NCBI RefSeq assembly: GCF_946998875.1
Contig: NZ_CAMQAY010000014.1
Span: forward strand, 1-35,863
Direction: 5' to 3'
Length of the DNA stretch: 35,863 bases
From: an uncultured Peptoniphilus sp.
Lineage (GTDB): Bacteria > Bacillota > Clostridia > Tissierellales > Peptoniphilaceae
The position numbers and the translations under genes are program-made. Each line of letters begins with the position of its first letter. The stretch's first letter is position 1. Under the pieces are notes generated by a model. The model was not told the origin of the DNA and searched no databases. It worked only from the letters and a program-made list of their open reading frames with translations. This document shows positions 1 to 7,658 of the stretch, one piece after another.

Positions 1-613
1 AGACATTTAACCAAAGTCTATCCATGGACATGACACCTCTTGAGTCGATGACAAAATTTGTGTAGGAAGACTCAAGGGGTATGGAGTCAAAAACTTTTGT
101 GTAATTTAAAATATATTTGTCGCCATCTATTTGGTAGTAGGAGAGATAAATGTCTCTGGTGTCATATTTTTTCTCCAATAAAAATTTTTGGGCAATATTT
201 TGTGCATCTTCAAGGTTATCTATCTTATATTTATTTTTCTTGTTTCTATTTTCGTAGAAGGCTCTCCTGCCATTAACAAGGTTTACATATTCGTCGCCAA
301 GAGAAATCTCTGCAAGGTCTGTACTTGGTCTTGCCACCTTGCCCTTGCCCCTAAAGTATCTGTCATTGATGTCTTCTTCGGATGAAGTTTCAAAGGAAAC
401 TAGGACTGAAGGAAGTTTTTTCCTTCGTCTTGGGATTTTTGTTTCAAGACTTATATTTTTTTCTGCCAAGAGGTCAGTTACTTCCCTAATAAAATCTCTT
501 CTAGTGGATTCGTTTCTCAGCCTAAAATTATTGTAATTTGAGTAGAAAAACAAAATTGCATTGGCAACTAAGAGGGCTATTATTAAAATTTTTTTTATTT
601 TTTTCCAATCCAT
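1..613 (-). CDS. yycI: YycI-like regulator of WalK, 3' end cut by window edge
   Basis: The minus strand reads continuously from an ATG at 613 to the window edge, giving about 204 residues without a stop; the C-terminus lies outside. It begins MDWKKIKKILIIALLVANAI, a short basic N-terminus followed by one membrane helix (about residues 6-24), then a polar extracytoplasmic region. This layout, and its place directly after yycH in a walRK operon, match YycI, which in Bacillus and Staphylococcus forms a membrane complex with YycH and WalK and modulates the kinase. The start lies 4 nt after the yycH stop, with a GTAAGG ribosome binding site inside the yycH end, so the two are probably translationally coupled. 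The identification rests mainly on topology and position, because YycI diverges strongly in sequence. In many firmicutes walJ (a metallo-beta-lactamase fold protein) follows; that would lie to the left. Confidence 0.75.
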   Translation of the reverse strand, partial: MDWKKIKKILIIALLVANAILFFYSNYNNFRLRNESTRRDFIREVTDLLAEKNISLETKIPRRRKKLPSVLVSFETSSEEDINDRYFRGKGKVARPSTDLAEISLGDEYVNLVNGRRAFYENRNKKNKYKIDNLEDAQNIAQKFLLEKKYDTRDIYLSYYQIDGDKYILNYTKVFDSIPLESSYTNFVIDSRGVMSMDRLWLNV

Positions 614-617
614 AATA

Positions 618-1955
618 TTACCTTACCATCATTAGCTTTCCACTTTCAGTGTTAAAATAATAAATATTTCCCATATAAGTCATCTCGTAGACAAGCATTG
701 GTGCCTCTGCCTCCTGGCTATTAAAGCTTAGGTAGACAAGGTTTAAATTGTCTACAGAAGCTAGGACATCCATAGTTTTTTTGTAGTCAAAGAGGTCCCT
801 ATTTTTATTTATAATCCTGTGAATGGCTTCTAGATAAATTTTTTCTCTCTTGTAAATAGGGTTGTCGTCCTTTCTGATGTAGTACTCACGATAATTTTTT
901 ACAAATTCAGAGTAGACATCAATTTCTATAAAGCTGTGCTCCTTTGAAGGGAGGACTAGAGGTATTTGTCCGTCCTTTAAGTTAAAGAAAAATCTGTAGC
1001 CAAGGTTTTCGTTGTAGTCGCAGGGCTCAATTTTTTCAAGATAAATTCCTGAGCTTATGCCAGTTTTTTGGGCAATAAATTCCACAGCCCTATCTAGGCA
1101 CTTATTGAGGTCTCTTGACTTCACATCAAAAAGTGATTCAAGAGAATATTCTATTATGCCTTCAGAGGAAAGAGAGAGGTACTCATTTTCATAGATGTAA
1201 GTGTTTTTGCCGTCTACAGTTAATTCTCTAATGTAATCAATGGGCACATCTAAAAATCTTTCGGCAAGAGTTGACTTCTTGTCCTCTTCCAAATTATTTA
1301 GACCAGACACATAGGAAACCTTTTGAAGAGACAGGTAGTCCTCGTCGGGAATGTAGATGTCCTTTTTAATTCCATAGGCCTCATAAAAGTTTATGGCACG
1401 AAGACCCTTAGCCTTTACTTCAGTAAGGATATGGTCAATGGGAAAGTCCACCTTTATGTCAATTAGCTTGTAAAAATTCTTGCTGCCAGAGATGTAAATT
1501 TCTCCAGTGTCAGAAATATAAATGGAGTCAACGCTTAGGTTTATGTCGTTGGAATTTCTGTCGTCGCCAATTAAATTTACAAAAACAGAGCCAGATAGGG
1601 GCGAATTAAATTTAAAAACAAGGGACTTTTGCTTTTGAAGGTTTAAATACTCTTCAGTGTCAATTAATTTTAAATTTTCAGAAGTTGCCCTTTGCAGTTT
1701 TTCAGAAATATCTTCGGCAGTTTCCTTCCAATATTCTCCTAGGTCAGTTGTCACATAGTGGTCTCTCTCGCCAAAGTTTGCAATAATCCTTTGGGGAGTT
1801 AAAATTTCCTTTAAAAATTCATTTACATCGCCAATGGATTTTTCGCTTTCGTCCCTTGTGTCAAAGGAAAGCCAAAGATTTTTTGATTGAAAAACTAAGA
1901 GTAGAATCAAAAAAATTATGGCAGTGGTGGATAAAGATCTATGAAATTTCTTCAT
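618..1955 (-). CDS. yycH: YycH-like regulator of WalK
   Basis: This gene encodes about 445 residues. The reading frame is open further upstream to 2015, but I choose the ATG at 1955: an AGGTG site lies 6 nt before it, inside the walK 3' end. The gene then overlaps walK by 17 nt. The protein starts MKKFHRSLSTTAIIFLILLL, a single N-terminal signal anchor, followed by a long extracytoplasmic domain. That topology, the length (YycH is about 450 residues) and the position between walK and yycI support the call. In Bacillus YycH acts with YycI to restrain WalK; in Staphylococcus the pair activates it, so the direction of control here cannot be told from sequence. Overall sequence similarity to characterised YycH is low by eye. 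Confidence 0.8.
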   Translation of the reverse strand: MKKFHRSLSTTAIIFLILLLVFQSKNLWLSFDTRDESEKSIGDVNEFLKEILTPQRIIANFGERDHYVTTDLGEYWKETAEDISEKLQRATSENLKLIDTEEYLNLQKQKSLVFKFNSPLSGSVFVNLIGDDRNSNDINLSVDSIYISDTGEIYISGSKNFYKLIDIKVDFPIDHILTEVKAKGLRAINFYEAYGIKKDIYIPDEDYLSLQKVSYVSGLNNLEEDKKSTLAERFLDVPIDYIRELTVDGKNTYIYENEYLSLSSEGIIEYSLESLFDVKSRDLNKCLDRAVEFIAQKTGISSGIYLEKIEPCDYNENLGYRFFFNLKDGQIPLVLPSKEHSFIEIDVYSEFVKNYREYYIRKDDNPIYKREKIYLEAIHRIINKNRDLFDYKKTMDVLASVDNLNLVYLSFNSQEAEAPMLVYEMTYMGNIYYFNTESGKLMMVR

Positions 1956-3738
1956 CTTCATCACCTGCTTTAAATAGGAGCCTAATGCTTGTGCCCTCGC
2001 CAAAAACTGATTCAACTTTTAGACTTCCACCAAGGGATTTTATCATTTCATTGGCAATAGAAAGGCCTAGACCAGTGCCGCCCATTTCCCTACTTCTTCC
2101 CTTTTCAACGCGGTAAAACCTTTCTGTAATTCGCGGCAAGTCTTCCTTAGGTATGCCTATGCCGTTGTCAGATACTCTTATCTCAACAAAGTCATCAAGA
2201 TTTTTTGCAGTGATAGAAATTTTTCCATTATCAGGAGTGTACTTGCAGGCGTTGGAGATAATATTTGTAAGAATTTGGTCTGCCCCATTTCTGTCGGCAT
2301 AAATGTCTTTTACATCCATGGCTATGTCAAGTTCAATTTTGTGATTTTTTTGGCTGATTAATAGGGATTGAGACTCAATTGCCTCGTCAATAAACTCGTA
2401 GGTGTCAAACTTCACAAGCTTCAAGTTGTCCTTGTTGTAGTCAATATTTGATAGAGATAATAGGTCTGTTACAATCCTAGACATTCTTGAATTTTCTCTG
2501 TCGATGACCTTTAAGAATTTCTTTTCAGAGGTCCTATCTAAGTCGCTATCAAGAAGAGTTTCTGTGTAGGATTTTATAGTTGTAATAGGAGTCTTTAGCT
2601 CGTGACTTACATTTGCCACAAATTCTTTACGCATAATGTCAAGCATGTGGTCTTTATTTACATCTTGAAGAACTATTATTAGTCCAGAATTTATAAGAGC
2701 ATCAGACTTGTAGGGCGCGTACTTAATTTTGTAAAAGGTGTCAGAAATTTTTGTAAGCTCTTCACCCTTTAAAGTCTCTTCCTTTTTGTAATCAATGTTG
2801 TAGAGATTTATACTCTTTAAATTTATTTCACGCTTAAAGTCCTTTTCAGAAATATTTAAAATTTTCTTGGCAATGGAATTGGCGTGAATTAGTTTGTTGT
2901 TCCTGTCAATGGCTATTACGCCTTCAGCCATGTAGTTAAAAATTGTGTCAAGTTTTGACCTTTCAAGGTCCATCTTCTCGATAGTTTCGCGAAGTTCCTT
3001 TGTTAAGAAGTTAAACATGAGACCAAGTTCGCCAATTTCGTCGTCGCTTTTAACTTCAACGCTTTGGTTAAAGTTACCCTTAGCCATGGCCTTGGCCTTT
3101 TTTGTGAGAGTACGAATGGGACCTGTAATGGAGTTGGCAATAAAATATCCCAAAATTGCAGTTGTGATAAGAGAAATTATTGTTGCGTAAGTAATTATTA
3201 CCTTGGAGTCCTCGATTACAGAGTAAATAGAATTTAAGTTTCTCGTCATATAAATAATGGCAAGAATTTTTCCGTCGCCAGACAAAATTGGTCTAGCAAT
3301 ATGTTTTTCAACATTGCCTTCATTTTTGTATTCCACAATTTTTTCGCGAGTCTTGCCCTTTAGTGCGTCCATGACAAGTTTTGGCTCAATGAACTTTAAG
3401 GAATAGGCATCTAGGGAATCCTTTGAGGAAATATTTTTTGTGGAGGCAAGAATTTTTGGAGCCTGGTCAGAGGATATGATGTAGGCAGATTCTTCACTGG
3501 AAATACCCCAGTCTTTTAGAGTTTGGTCAAGCTGGGGTAGTGTTTTGTAATTATTATCTTTAAAAAAAGCTGATGTTGTAGTTGCAAGGGTGTCCATGGT
3601 TTTTACCATGGCAGTAGTTGCAGTTTCGATTTGCACATTTTCAAGCCTATCGATTATAAAGGTAGATGCAATAAACATGGAAATCAAAACAAGTACAACA
3701 TAAATTAAAATAAATCTCGATTTAATAGAGTGATTCAT
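1939..3738 (-). CDS. walK: WalK (YycG/VicK) sensor histidine kinase
   Basis: Membrane sensor kinase of 599 residues that phosphorylates WalR; the WalRK system controls peptidoglycan hydrolase genes. Domains in order: TM1 about 9-30, extracytoplasmic sensor loop 31-178, TM2 about 180-203, HAMP about 204-255, PAS about 262-365, HisKA with the SHELKTP box (phosphoacceptor His379), then a HATPase domain with the N box near 492-500, DNGIGIP at 524-530 and GGTGLGLS at 553-560. The HAMP-PAS-HisKA order and the large extracytoplasmic loop are the WalK arrangement of firmicutes. The start overlaps the walR stop by one base (TAATG), indicating translational coupling. All catalytic motifs are intact. 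Another HAMP-PAS kinase such as PhoR would share this domain order, but yycH and yycI downstream decide for WalK. Confidence 0.93.
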   Translation of the reverse strand: MNHSIKSRFILIYVVLVLISMFIASTFIIDRLENVQIETATTAMVKTMDTLATTTSAFFKDNNYKTLPQLDQTLKDWGISSEESAYIISSDQAPKILASTKNISSKDSLDAYSLKFIEPKLVMDALKGKTREKIVEYKNEGNVEKHIARPILSGDGKILAIIYMTRNLNSIYSVIEDSKVIITYATIISLITTAILGYFIANSITGPIRTLTKKAKAMAKGNFNQSVEVKSDDEIGELGLMFNFLTKELRETIEKMDLERSKLDTIFNYMAEGVIAIDRNNKLIHANSIAKKILNISEKDFKREINLKSINLYNIDYKKEETLKGEELTKISDTFYKIKYAPYKSDALINSGLIIVLQDVNKDHMLDIMRKEFVANVSHELKTPITTIKSYTETLLDSDLDRTSEKKFLKVIDRENSRMSRIVTDLLSLSNIDYNKDNLKLVKFDTYEFIDEAIESQSLLISQKNHKIELDIAMDVKDIYADRNGADQILTNIISNACKYTPDNGKISITAKNLDDFVEIRVSDNGIGIPKEDLPRITERFYRVEKGRSREMGGTGLGLSIANEMIKSLGGSLKVESVFGEGTSIRLLFKAGDEDEEIS

Positions 3739-4442
3739 TAGCCTTCACCATTATCTGATGCGAATAAGTATCCAACTCCTCTTTTAGTCTTGATGTATTT
3801 AAAGTCTTTATTTTCATCTTCGATTTTTTCGCGGAGTCTTCTCACAGTTACATCCACTGTTCTTATATCGCCATAGTATTCATATTCCCAAACTTCTTCA
3901 AGGAGTTCTTCTCTTGAAAAAACAATGCCTGGGTGTGAAGCTAAATATTTTAAAAGTTCAAACTCGCGAAGAGTCAACTCAATATTTTCGCCCTTTCTTC
4001 TAACTTGGTATTTATTTAAGTCGATTTCAAGGTCCATTACCTTTAAAACTCTTGTGTCCTCTTCCTTTTTTTCTTGGGCATCAAAGCGCCTTAGTACTGC
4101 CTTGACTCTGGCAAGGAGTTCTCTCATAGAGAAGGGCTTAACTACATAGTCGTCTGCCCCAAGTTCAAGACCAAGGACCTTATCCACTTCGTCTTCTCTT
4201 GCTGTCAGCATAATGACAGGCACATCAGAAGACTTTCTAATTTCTCTTAAGGTTTCAAAGCCATTTAATTTTGGCATCATTATGTCAAGTAGAATTAAAT
4301 CGTAATTATTTTCACTTGCAAGCTCAATGGCACTTTTGCCGTTGTCGGCAGTGTCGATGATGTAACCTTCCTTTTCAAAATTAAATTTTATAATATCAGA
4401 TATTGCAGATTCATCGTCTACTACAAGTATTTTATCTTCCAT
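3738..4442 (-). CDS. walR: WalR (YycF/VicR) OmpR-family response regulator
   Basis: DNA-binding response regulator of 234 residues, partner of WalK. The receiver domain (1-120) has the acidic pair Asp9/Asp10, phosphoacceptor Asp53 in LLDIMMP, Thr80 and Lys102, all expected active-site residues. A linker near 121-132 leads to an OmpR/PhoB winged helix (about 133-230) with the typical LTLREFELLKYLASHPG segment and a recognition helix around RTVDVTVRRLREKIE. Ribosome binding site AGGATGG sits just before the ATG. The gene lies 11 nt downstream of an Lrp-type regulator on the same strand and overlaps walK by one base, so all appear to share a transcript. WalR is usually essential in firmicutes; I infer the same role here. 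Confidence 0.95.
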   Translation of the reverse strand: MEDKILVVDDESAISDIIKFNFEKEGYIIDTADNGKSAIELASENNYDLILLDIMMPKLNGFETLREIRKSSDVPVIMLTAREDEVDKVLGLELGADDYVVKPFSMRELLARVKAVLRRFDAQEKKEEDTRVLKVMDLEIDLNKYQVRRKGENIELTLREFELLKYLASHPGIVFSREELLEEVWEYEYYGDIRTVDVTVRRLREKIEDENKDFKYIKTKRGVGYLFASDNGEG

Positions 4443-4453
4443 AAAACCATCCT

Positions 4454-4939
4454 TTATTCTTTATCAATTTTTGTAAAAATTTCGTCATTTCCCTTTTCTG
4501 AGTACAAAATCAATAGAGTTTTCGTGTCAAGTATTCCATCTATCTTTAAAATCATATCATAAAACCTAGTGAGGTCGGAAGTGTTTACAGTTTTTATGCG
4601 AAGCATAATGCAGTGCTCGCCAGTGACTCTGTAGCATTCAAAAATTTTAAATTTTTCATCTTTTATTTCCATGATCTTAGAGATTAGTCCCTTGAAGTCA
4701 TTTGTATTTACCTTGGCAAGTACATAAGTGTCTACATTGTAGCCGATTTTTTGCCAATCAACTAGGACCTTGTAGCCCTTAATAAAGCCAGCGTCTTCCA
4801 TCTTATATATTCTTCTATGGATGGCAGGTCTTGTAAGATTTAATTTCTTAGAAATATCTTCGTGGCTCATCCTTCCGTTTTTTCTCAAGAGTTCCAAAAT
4901 TTCGATATCAATTTCATCTAAATTTTCATTTTTTCTCAT
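4454..4939 (-). CDS. Lrp/AsnC-family transcriptional regulator
   Basis: Protein of 161 residues with an N-terminal winged helix-turn-helix (about 8-60; LDEIDIEILELLRKNGRMS start, then a helix-turn-helix around SKKLNLTRPAIHRRIYKME) and a C-terminal RAM/AsnC effector-binding domain (about 70-155) with the ECYRVTGEHCIMLRIK strand region typical of the family. Such proteins form dimers to octamers, bind amino acids and control amino acid metabolism or transport genes. It is the first gene of the minus-strand operon and ends only 11 nt before walR, with no terminator between. A GGGGAG ribosome binding site precedes the ATG. Family assignment is firm; the effector and targets are unknown. Its place ahead of walRK is not the classical arrangement. 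Confidence 0.92.
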   Translation of the reverse strand: MRKNENLDEIDIEILELLRKNGRMSHEDISKKLNLTRPAIHRRIYKMEDAGFIKGYKVLVDWQKIGYNVDTYVLAKVNTNDFKGLISKIMEIKDEKFKIFECYRVTGEHCIMLRIKTVNTSDLTRFYDMILKIDGILDTKTLLILYSEKGNDEIFTKIDKE

Positions 4940-4990
4940 AAAAGTTCTCCCCGTTACGAATTGTATAATTTTTTTTATTTACCTTACCTT

Positions 4991-4999
4991 ATTTTAACA
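4991..4999 (-). promoter_or_regulatory. Extended -10 promoter candidate for lrp-walRK operon
   Basis: On the minus strand the region upstream of lrp contains TGTTAAAAT, an extended -10 (TGnTAAAAT), about 50 nt before the ATG. The surrounding sequence is T/A-rich with no good -35 hexamer, which extended -10 promoters tolerate. This is the only convincing promoter I see for the whole minus-strand operon. Confidence 0.45.
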
Positions 5000-5082
5000 T
5001 AAAATAAAAAAAATGAAATAAAATTAAACTTTATATAAGAAAAGATAAATTGTGAAGAAAAAATTTAAAAAAGCGATACTTC

Positions 5083-5111
5083 TTTATAGAGTTGGGAAAA
5101 TAGTATATAAT
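5083..5111 (+). promoter_or_regulatory. Promoter candidate for GNAT-dnaD-dnaI operon
   Basis: TTTATA (5083-5088), a 17-nt spacer and a perfect TATAAT (5106-5111) lie just upstream of the AGGAGG ribosome binding site of the GNAT gene. The 5' untranslated region would be only about a dozen nucleotides. This supports starting the GNAT gene at 5130 rather than at the upstream in-frame GTG at 5052. Confidence 0.5.
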
Positions 5112-5129
5112 AACTTGCAGGAGGCTCCT

Positions 5130-5702
5130 ATGGAAAATTTTTCAGCTCTTACTTTTAGAAAAATGACTTTAGAGGATGTTTTTACTTTTAGAAATTGGGG
5201 AAGACATGATTCAATTTTATTTTTAGAATATAATTTTCTTGAAGAGAGAGATAAAGATATTGAGGATTGGTACAGGTGGAAGACCAATAGACCATTTTCT
5301 GAATACTATGTAGTTCTCCTTGAAGAAAAAATTATTGGCTACCTTTCTTTAAAAAACATCAGCAAATTTTTAAAAAGAGGAGAACTGGGAATAGTTCTCG
5401 ATTCAAATTATACAAATAGGGGCATTGGCAAAAAAATTTTAAAGATCTTTTTAGATGACTTAAAAAAGAGAGGCTTTAGAAAGATAATTTTATTTGCCGC
5501 AACTTATAATGAGAGAGCCATAAAAGTTTATAAGAGTCTGGGCTTTAAGGAGAAAAATAAATTTCTAATGCGCTTTACCAATGGCAATTACGACGAAAAT
5601 AATCCTGATTTTATAAAGCACTGGGACTCCTTTAAAATTATTTTTAACAGAACTTATAACTATGCCATAAAAATGGAATTAGACCTGGAAAGAGATTGGT
5701 GA
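5130..5702 (+). CDS. GNAT-family N-acetyltransferase
   Basis: About 190 residues. The chosen ATG at 5130 has CAGGAGG at 5118-5124 with a 5-nt spacer; an in-frame GTG at 5052 lies upstream of the likely promoter and lacks a ribosome binding site. The GNAT fold is recognisable: beta strand GELGIVLDSNYTNRGIGKK, whose RGIGKK corresponds to the acetyl-CoA pyrophosphate-binding loop (motif A, R/QxxGxG/A), followed by a helix and the FAATYNERAIKVYKSLGF segment (motif B). It transfers an acetyl group from acetyl-CoA to an amine; the substrate cannot be told. It ends 3 nt before the DnaD-like gene, so it is probably co-transcribed with the primosome genes, with no obvious functional link. Confidence 0.85.
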   Translation: MENFSALTFRKMTLEDVFTFRNWGRHDSILFLEYNFLEERDKDIEDWYRWKTNRPFSEYYVVLLEEKIIGYLSLKNISKFLKRGELGIVLDSNYTNRGIGKKILKIFLDDLKKRGFRKIILFAATYNERAIKVYKSLGFKEKNKFLMRFTNGNYDENNPDFIKHWDSFKIIFNRTYNYAIKMELDLERDW

Positions 5703-5705
5703 GAT

Positions 5706-6716
5706 ATGTTTTTACTAGAAAAAAATAAATACGACCTAGGAGAAACTTCCCTAGAAAATATTTTTATAAATGATTTTATGCCTGGCGCCAATGGCGAATT
5801 TGTAAAAGTTTATATTTTAGGCTACAAATTTGCCAGAGAAAATAGAGAAGACATCACTAACGAAAAGCTCGCCGATTACCTTGGCATACTGGAGTCAGAT
5901 GTATTTAGGGCTTGGCAGTACTGGCAAAAAATGGGCATAGTTGAGCTTGAAGGCGACAAGGTAAAGTTTATAAATTTAAAGGAACTTTACATCAACAATG
6001 TCTACAACTTAAAGGAAGAGAAAAAGGATGAAAAGGGCTATTCAGAAATTGTAGAAAATCCAACCTATGCCAACCTACTGACAAGGGCTGAATTTTTAAT
6101 GAGAGAGCCCATTGCTCCAATGAAAAAAATTGACATAATAAATTGGATAACTTCTTACAATATGCCAGCAGATTTAATTGAAGAGGCATTTTTTTACACA
6201 ACAGAAATTAAGGGAATCTACAATATTTCCTATGTTGAACAAGTAGTAAGAAATTGGTCCAGAGACAACATTAGGACCATGGAAGATGTGGAGAAGTCCT
6301 ACATTGAGCACGACCTAAAATATTACAGGTATAAAAAGGTTATGCGCTATATTGGCGTGGACAAAAAATTCTCTCAAGCTGATTTTAATATTATTAATTC
6401 TTGGTTTGACGAATTTAATTTTTCAAAGGATCTTATTCTTGCTGCCTGCAACAGAACTTCAAAAATTTCCAAGCCCAATGTCAGCTATGTTGACGCCATT
6501 CTTAGAAAATGGAAAGAGCTTGGCATAAATTCTGTGGAAGAAATCGAAGATAAGGATCAAAAGAAAAAGAAGAGAAAGCCAACTGCTTTTCACAATTTTA
6601 AGCAAATAACTGACAAGTATTCTGAAGAAGAACTTTTTAATGTGGCAATGAGAAAACAGCGTGAAGGCTTTAAAAAATTAGGTGTAGATTATGGAACTGA
6701 CGGCAAAGATAAGTAA
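5706..6716 (+). CDS. DnaD/DnaB-like primosome protein with two DnaD-type C domains
   Basis: A 336-residue protein resembling the DnaD/DnaB primosome family of firmicutes, which with DnaI loads the replicative helicase at origins and restart sites. The N-terminal part (about 1-100) looks like the winged-helix DDBH1 domain. Two DDBH2-type repeats follow: about 125-195 (helical, ending in VEQVVRNWSRDNIRTMEDVE) and about 205-275 (ending SYVDAILRKWKELGINSVEE, close to the YxxxILxxW signature). The end is basic and charged (KDQKKKKRKP), fitting DNA binding. The gene overlaps the DnaI-like ATPase gene by 26 nt, which strongly supports a helicase-loading role. Whether it stands for DnaB or DnaD of Bacillus, or both, cannot be decided from the window. 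Confidence 0.82.
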   Translation: MFLLEKNKYDLGETSLENIFINDFMPGANGEFVKVYILGYKFARENREDITNEKLADYLGILESDVFRAWQYWQKMGIVELEGDKVKFINLKELYINNVYNLKEEKKDEKGYSEIVENPTYANLLTRAEFLMREPIAPMKKIDIINWITSYNMPADLIEEAFFYTTEIKGIYNISYVEQVVRNWSRDNIRTMEDVEKSYIEHDLKYYRYKKVMRYIGVDKKFSQADFNIINSWFDEFNFSKDLILAACNRTSKISKPNVSYVDAILRKWKELGINSVEEIEDKDQKKKKRKPTAFHNFKQITDKYSEEELFNVAMRKQREGFKKLGVDYGTDGKDK

Positions 6717-7647
6717 TTATTACGAAAACCTGAGAAGGAAAAATGCAGAAATTCAGGAAAAGAGATTGGAAGAAATTTACAAAAAAATTCCTGAAATAAG
6801 AGAAATTGATGGATTAATAAGAGATATTGCCCTTCGGGCATCAATTGAGCAGATTAAAAATCCAAACCAGGACAAGTCCCTTGAGGAATCGGAAAAAATT
6901 TATAATTTAAAGCTCAAAAAGATGGACTTTTTAGAGAAAATGGGCTATCCTAGAGATTATCTAAGTGAGATTTACACTTGCAAGGATTGTCACGACACAG
7001 GAATAAAGGAAGACAATGAGAAATGTCACTGCTTAAAGAGATTAATTGTCTCAGAGCTATATGATATGTCCTCTATTTCTTACATGCTTGAAAAGGAAAA
7101 TTTTGACAAATTTGACTTGAATATTTTTTCTGAAAAGGTTTATGAAAAATATAAGATGTCTCCAAGAGAAAATATGAGAAATATTCTCGCCCTTTCAAAG
7201 AATTTTATCAAGACCTTTGATGAGAAGAATGATTTGAATTTGCTCCTTTGGGGACCAACTGGTCAGGGCAAGACCTTTTTACTTAACTCTATAGCAGCTG
7301 AACTTATAAATAAGGATGTCATAGTTATTTATCAAACTGCATATGAAGTTTTAAAGACAATTGAAGATAGAAAATTTAAAAATATAGATGACGATAGGTA
7401 TGATTTGTACTTTGAGTCCGATCTTTTAATCGTAGATGATCTTGGTATTGAGTTTGTAAATTCTTTTACAACCTCAGAAATTTTTAACATTATAAACACA
7501 AGACTATTAAGAGGCAAGAAAACTTTAATTTCCACAAATTTATCACCCAAGGAACTTTCAGAAACTTACACTGATAGAGTTTTTTCCAGGGTTTTTCAAA
7601 AATTTGTGCCAATTAGATTTTTTGGACCGGACCTAAGATGGCAATGA
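6691..7647 (+). CDS. dnaI: DnaI-like helicase loader ATPase
   Basis: AAA+ ATPase of 318 residues of the DnaC/DnaI family, which delivers the replicative DnaB-type helicase onto DNA. The N-terminal helical region (1-90) is followed by a zinc-finger-like set Cys97, Cys100, Cys112 and Cys114, as in Bacillus DnaI. The ATPase domain has Walker A GPTGQGKT (188-195), Walker B LLIVDDLG (245-252), a sensor segment TLISTNLSPKEL (278-289) and an arginine near R300 as arginine-finger candidate. The start is inside the upstream DnaD-like gene (26-nt overlap), with AGGTGTAG as ribosome binding site. A transposon IstB-like ATPase is the main alternative, but the zinc cysteines and DnaD partner argue against it. 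Confidence 0.9.
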   Translation: MELTAKISNYYENLRRKNAEIQEKRLEEIYKKIPEIREIDGLIRDIALRASIEQIKNPNQDKSLEESEKIYNLKLKKMDFLEKMGYPRDYLSEIYTCKDCHDTGIKEDNEKCHCLKRLIVSELYDMSSISYMLEKENFDKFDLNIFSEKVYEKYKMSPRENMRNILALSKNFIKTFDEKNDLNLLLWGPTGQGKTFLLNSIAAELINKDVIVIYQTAYEVLKTIEDRKFKNIDDDRYDLYFESDLLIVDDLGIEFVNSFTTSEIFNIINTRLLRGKKTLISTNLSPKELSETYTDRVFSRVFQKFVPIRFFGPDLRWQ

Positions 7648-7658
7648 AGGGAGAAAAG

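Noticed and set aside
1..536. Plus-strand open frames at the left edge
   Set aside because: They are antisense to the continuous yycI frame and have no ribosome binding sites.
1956..2015. Longer YycH start at 2015
   Set aside because: It would extend the overlap with walK to 77 nt and put about 20 extra residues before the signal anchor; AGGTG is correctly spaced for the ATG at 1955.
5052..5129. Longer N-terminus for the GNAT protein starting at GTG 5052
   Set aside because: It would place a perfect TATAAT and AGGAGG inside the coding region, and the extra residues do not fit the GNAT fold; the ATG at 5130 has the proper site.
6691..7647. IstB-like transposition helper ATPase
   Set aside because: The DnaI-type zinc cysteines (97, 100, 112, 114) and overlap with a DnaD-like gene point to helicase loading; no transposase is adjacent.
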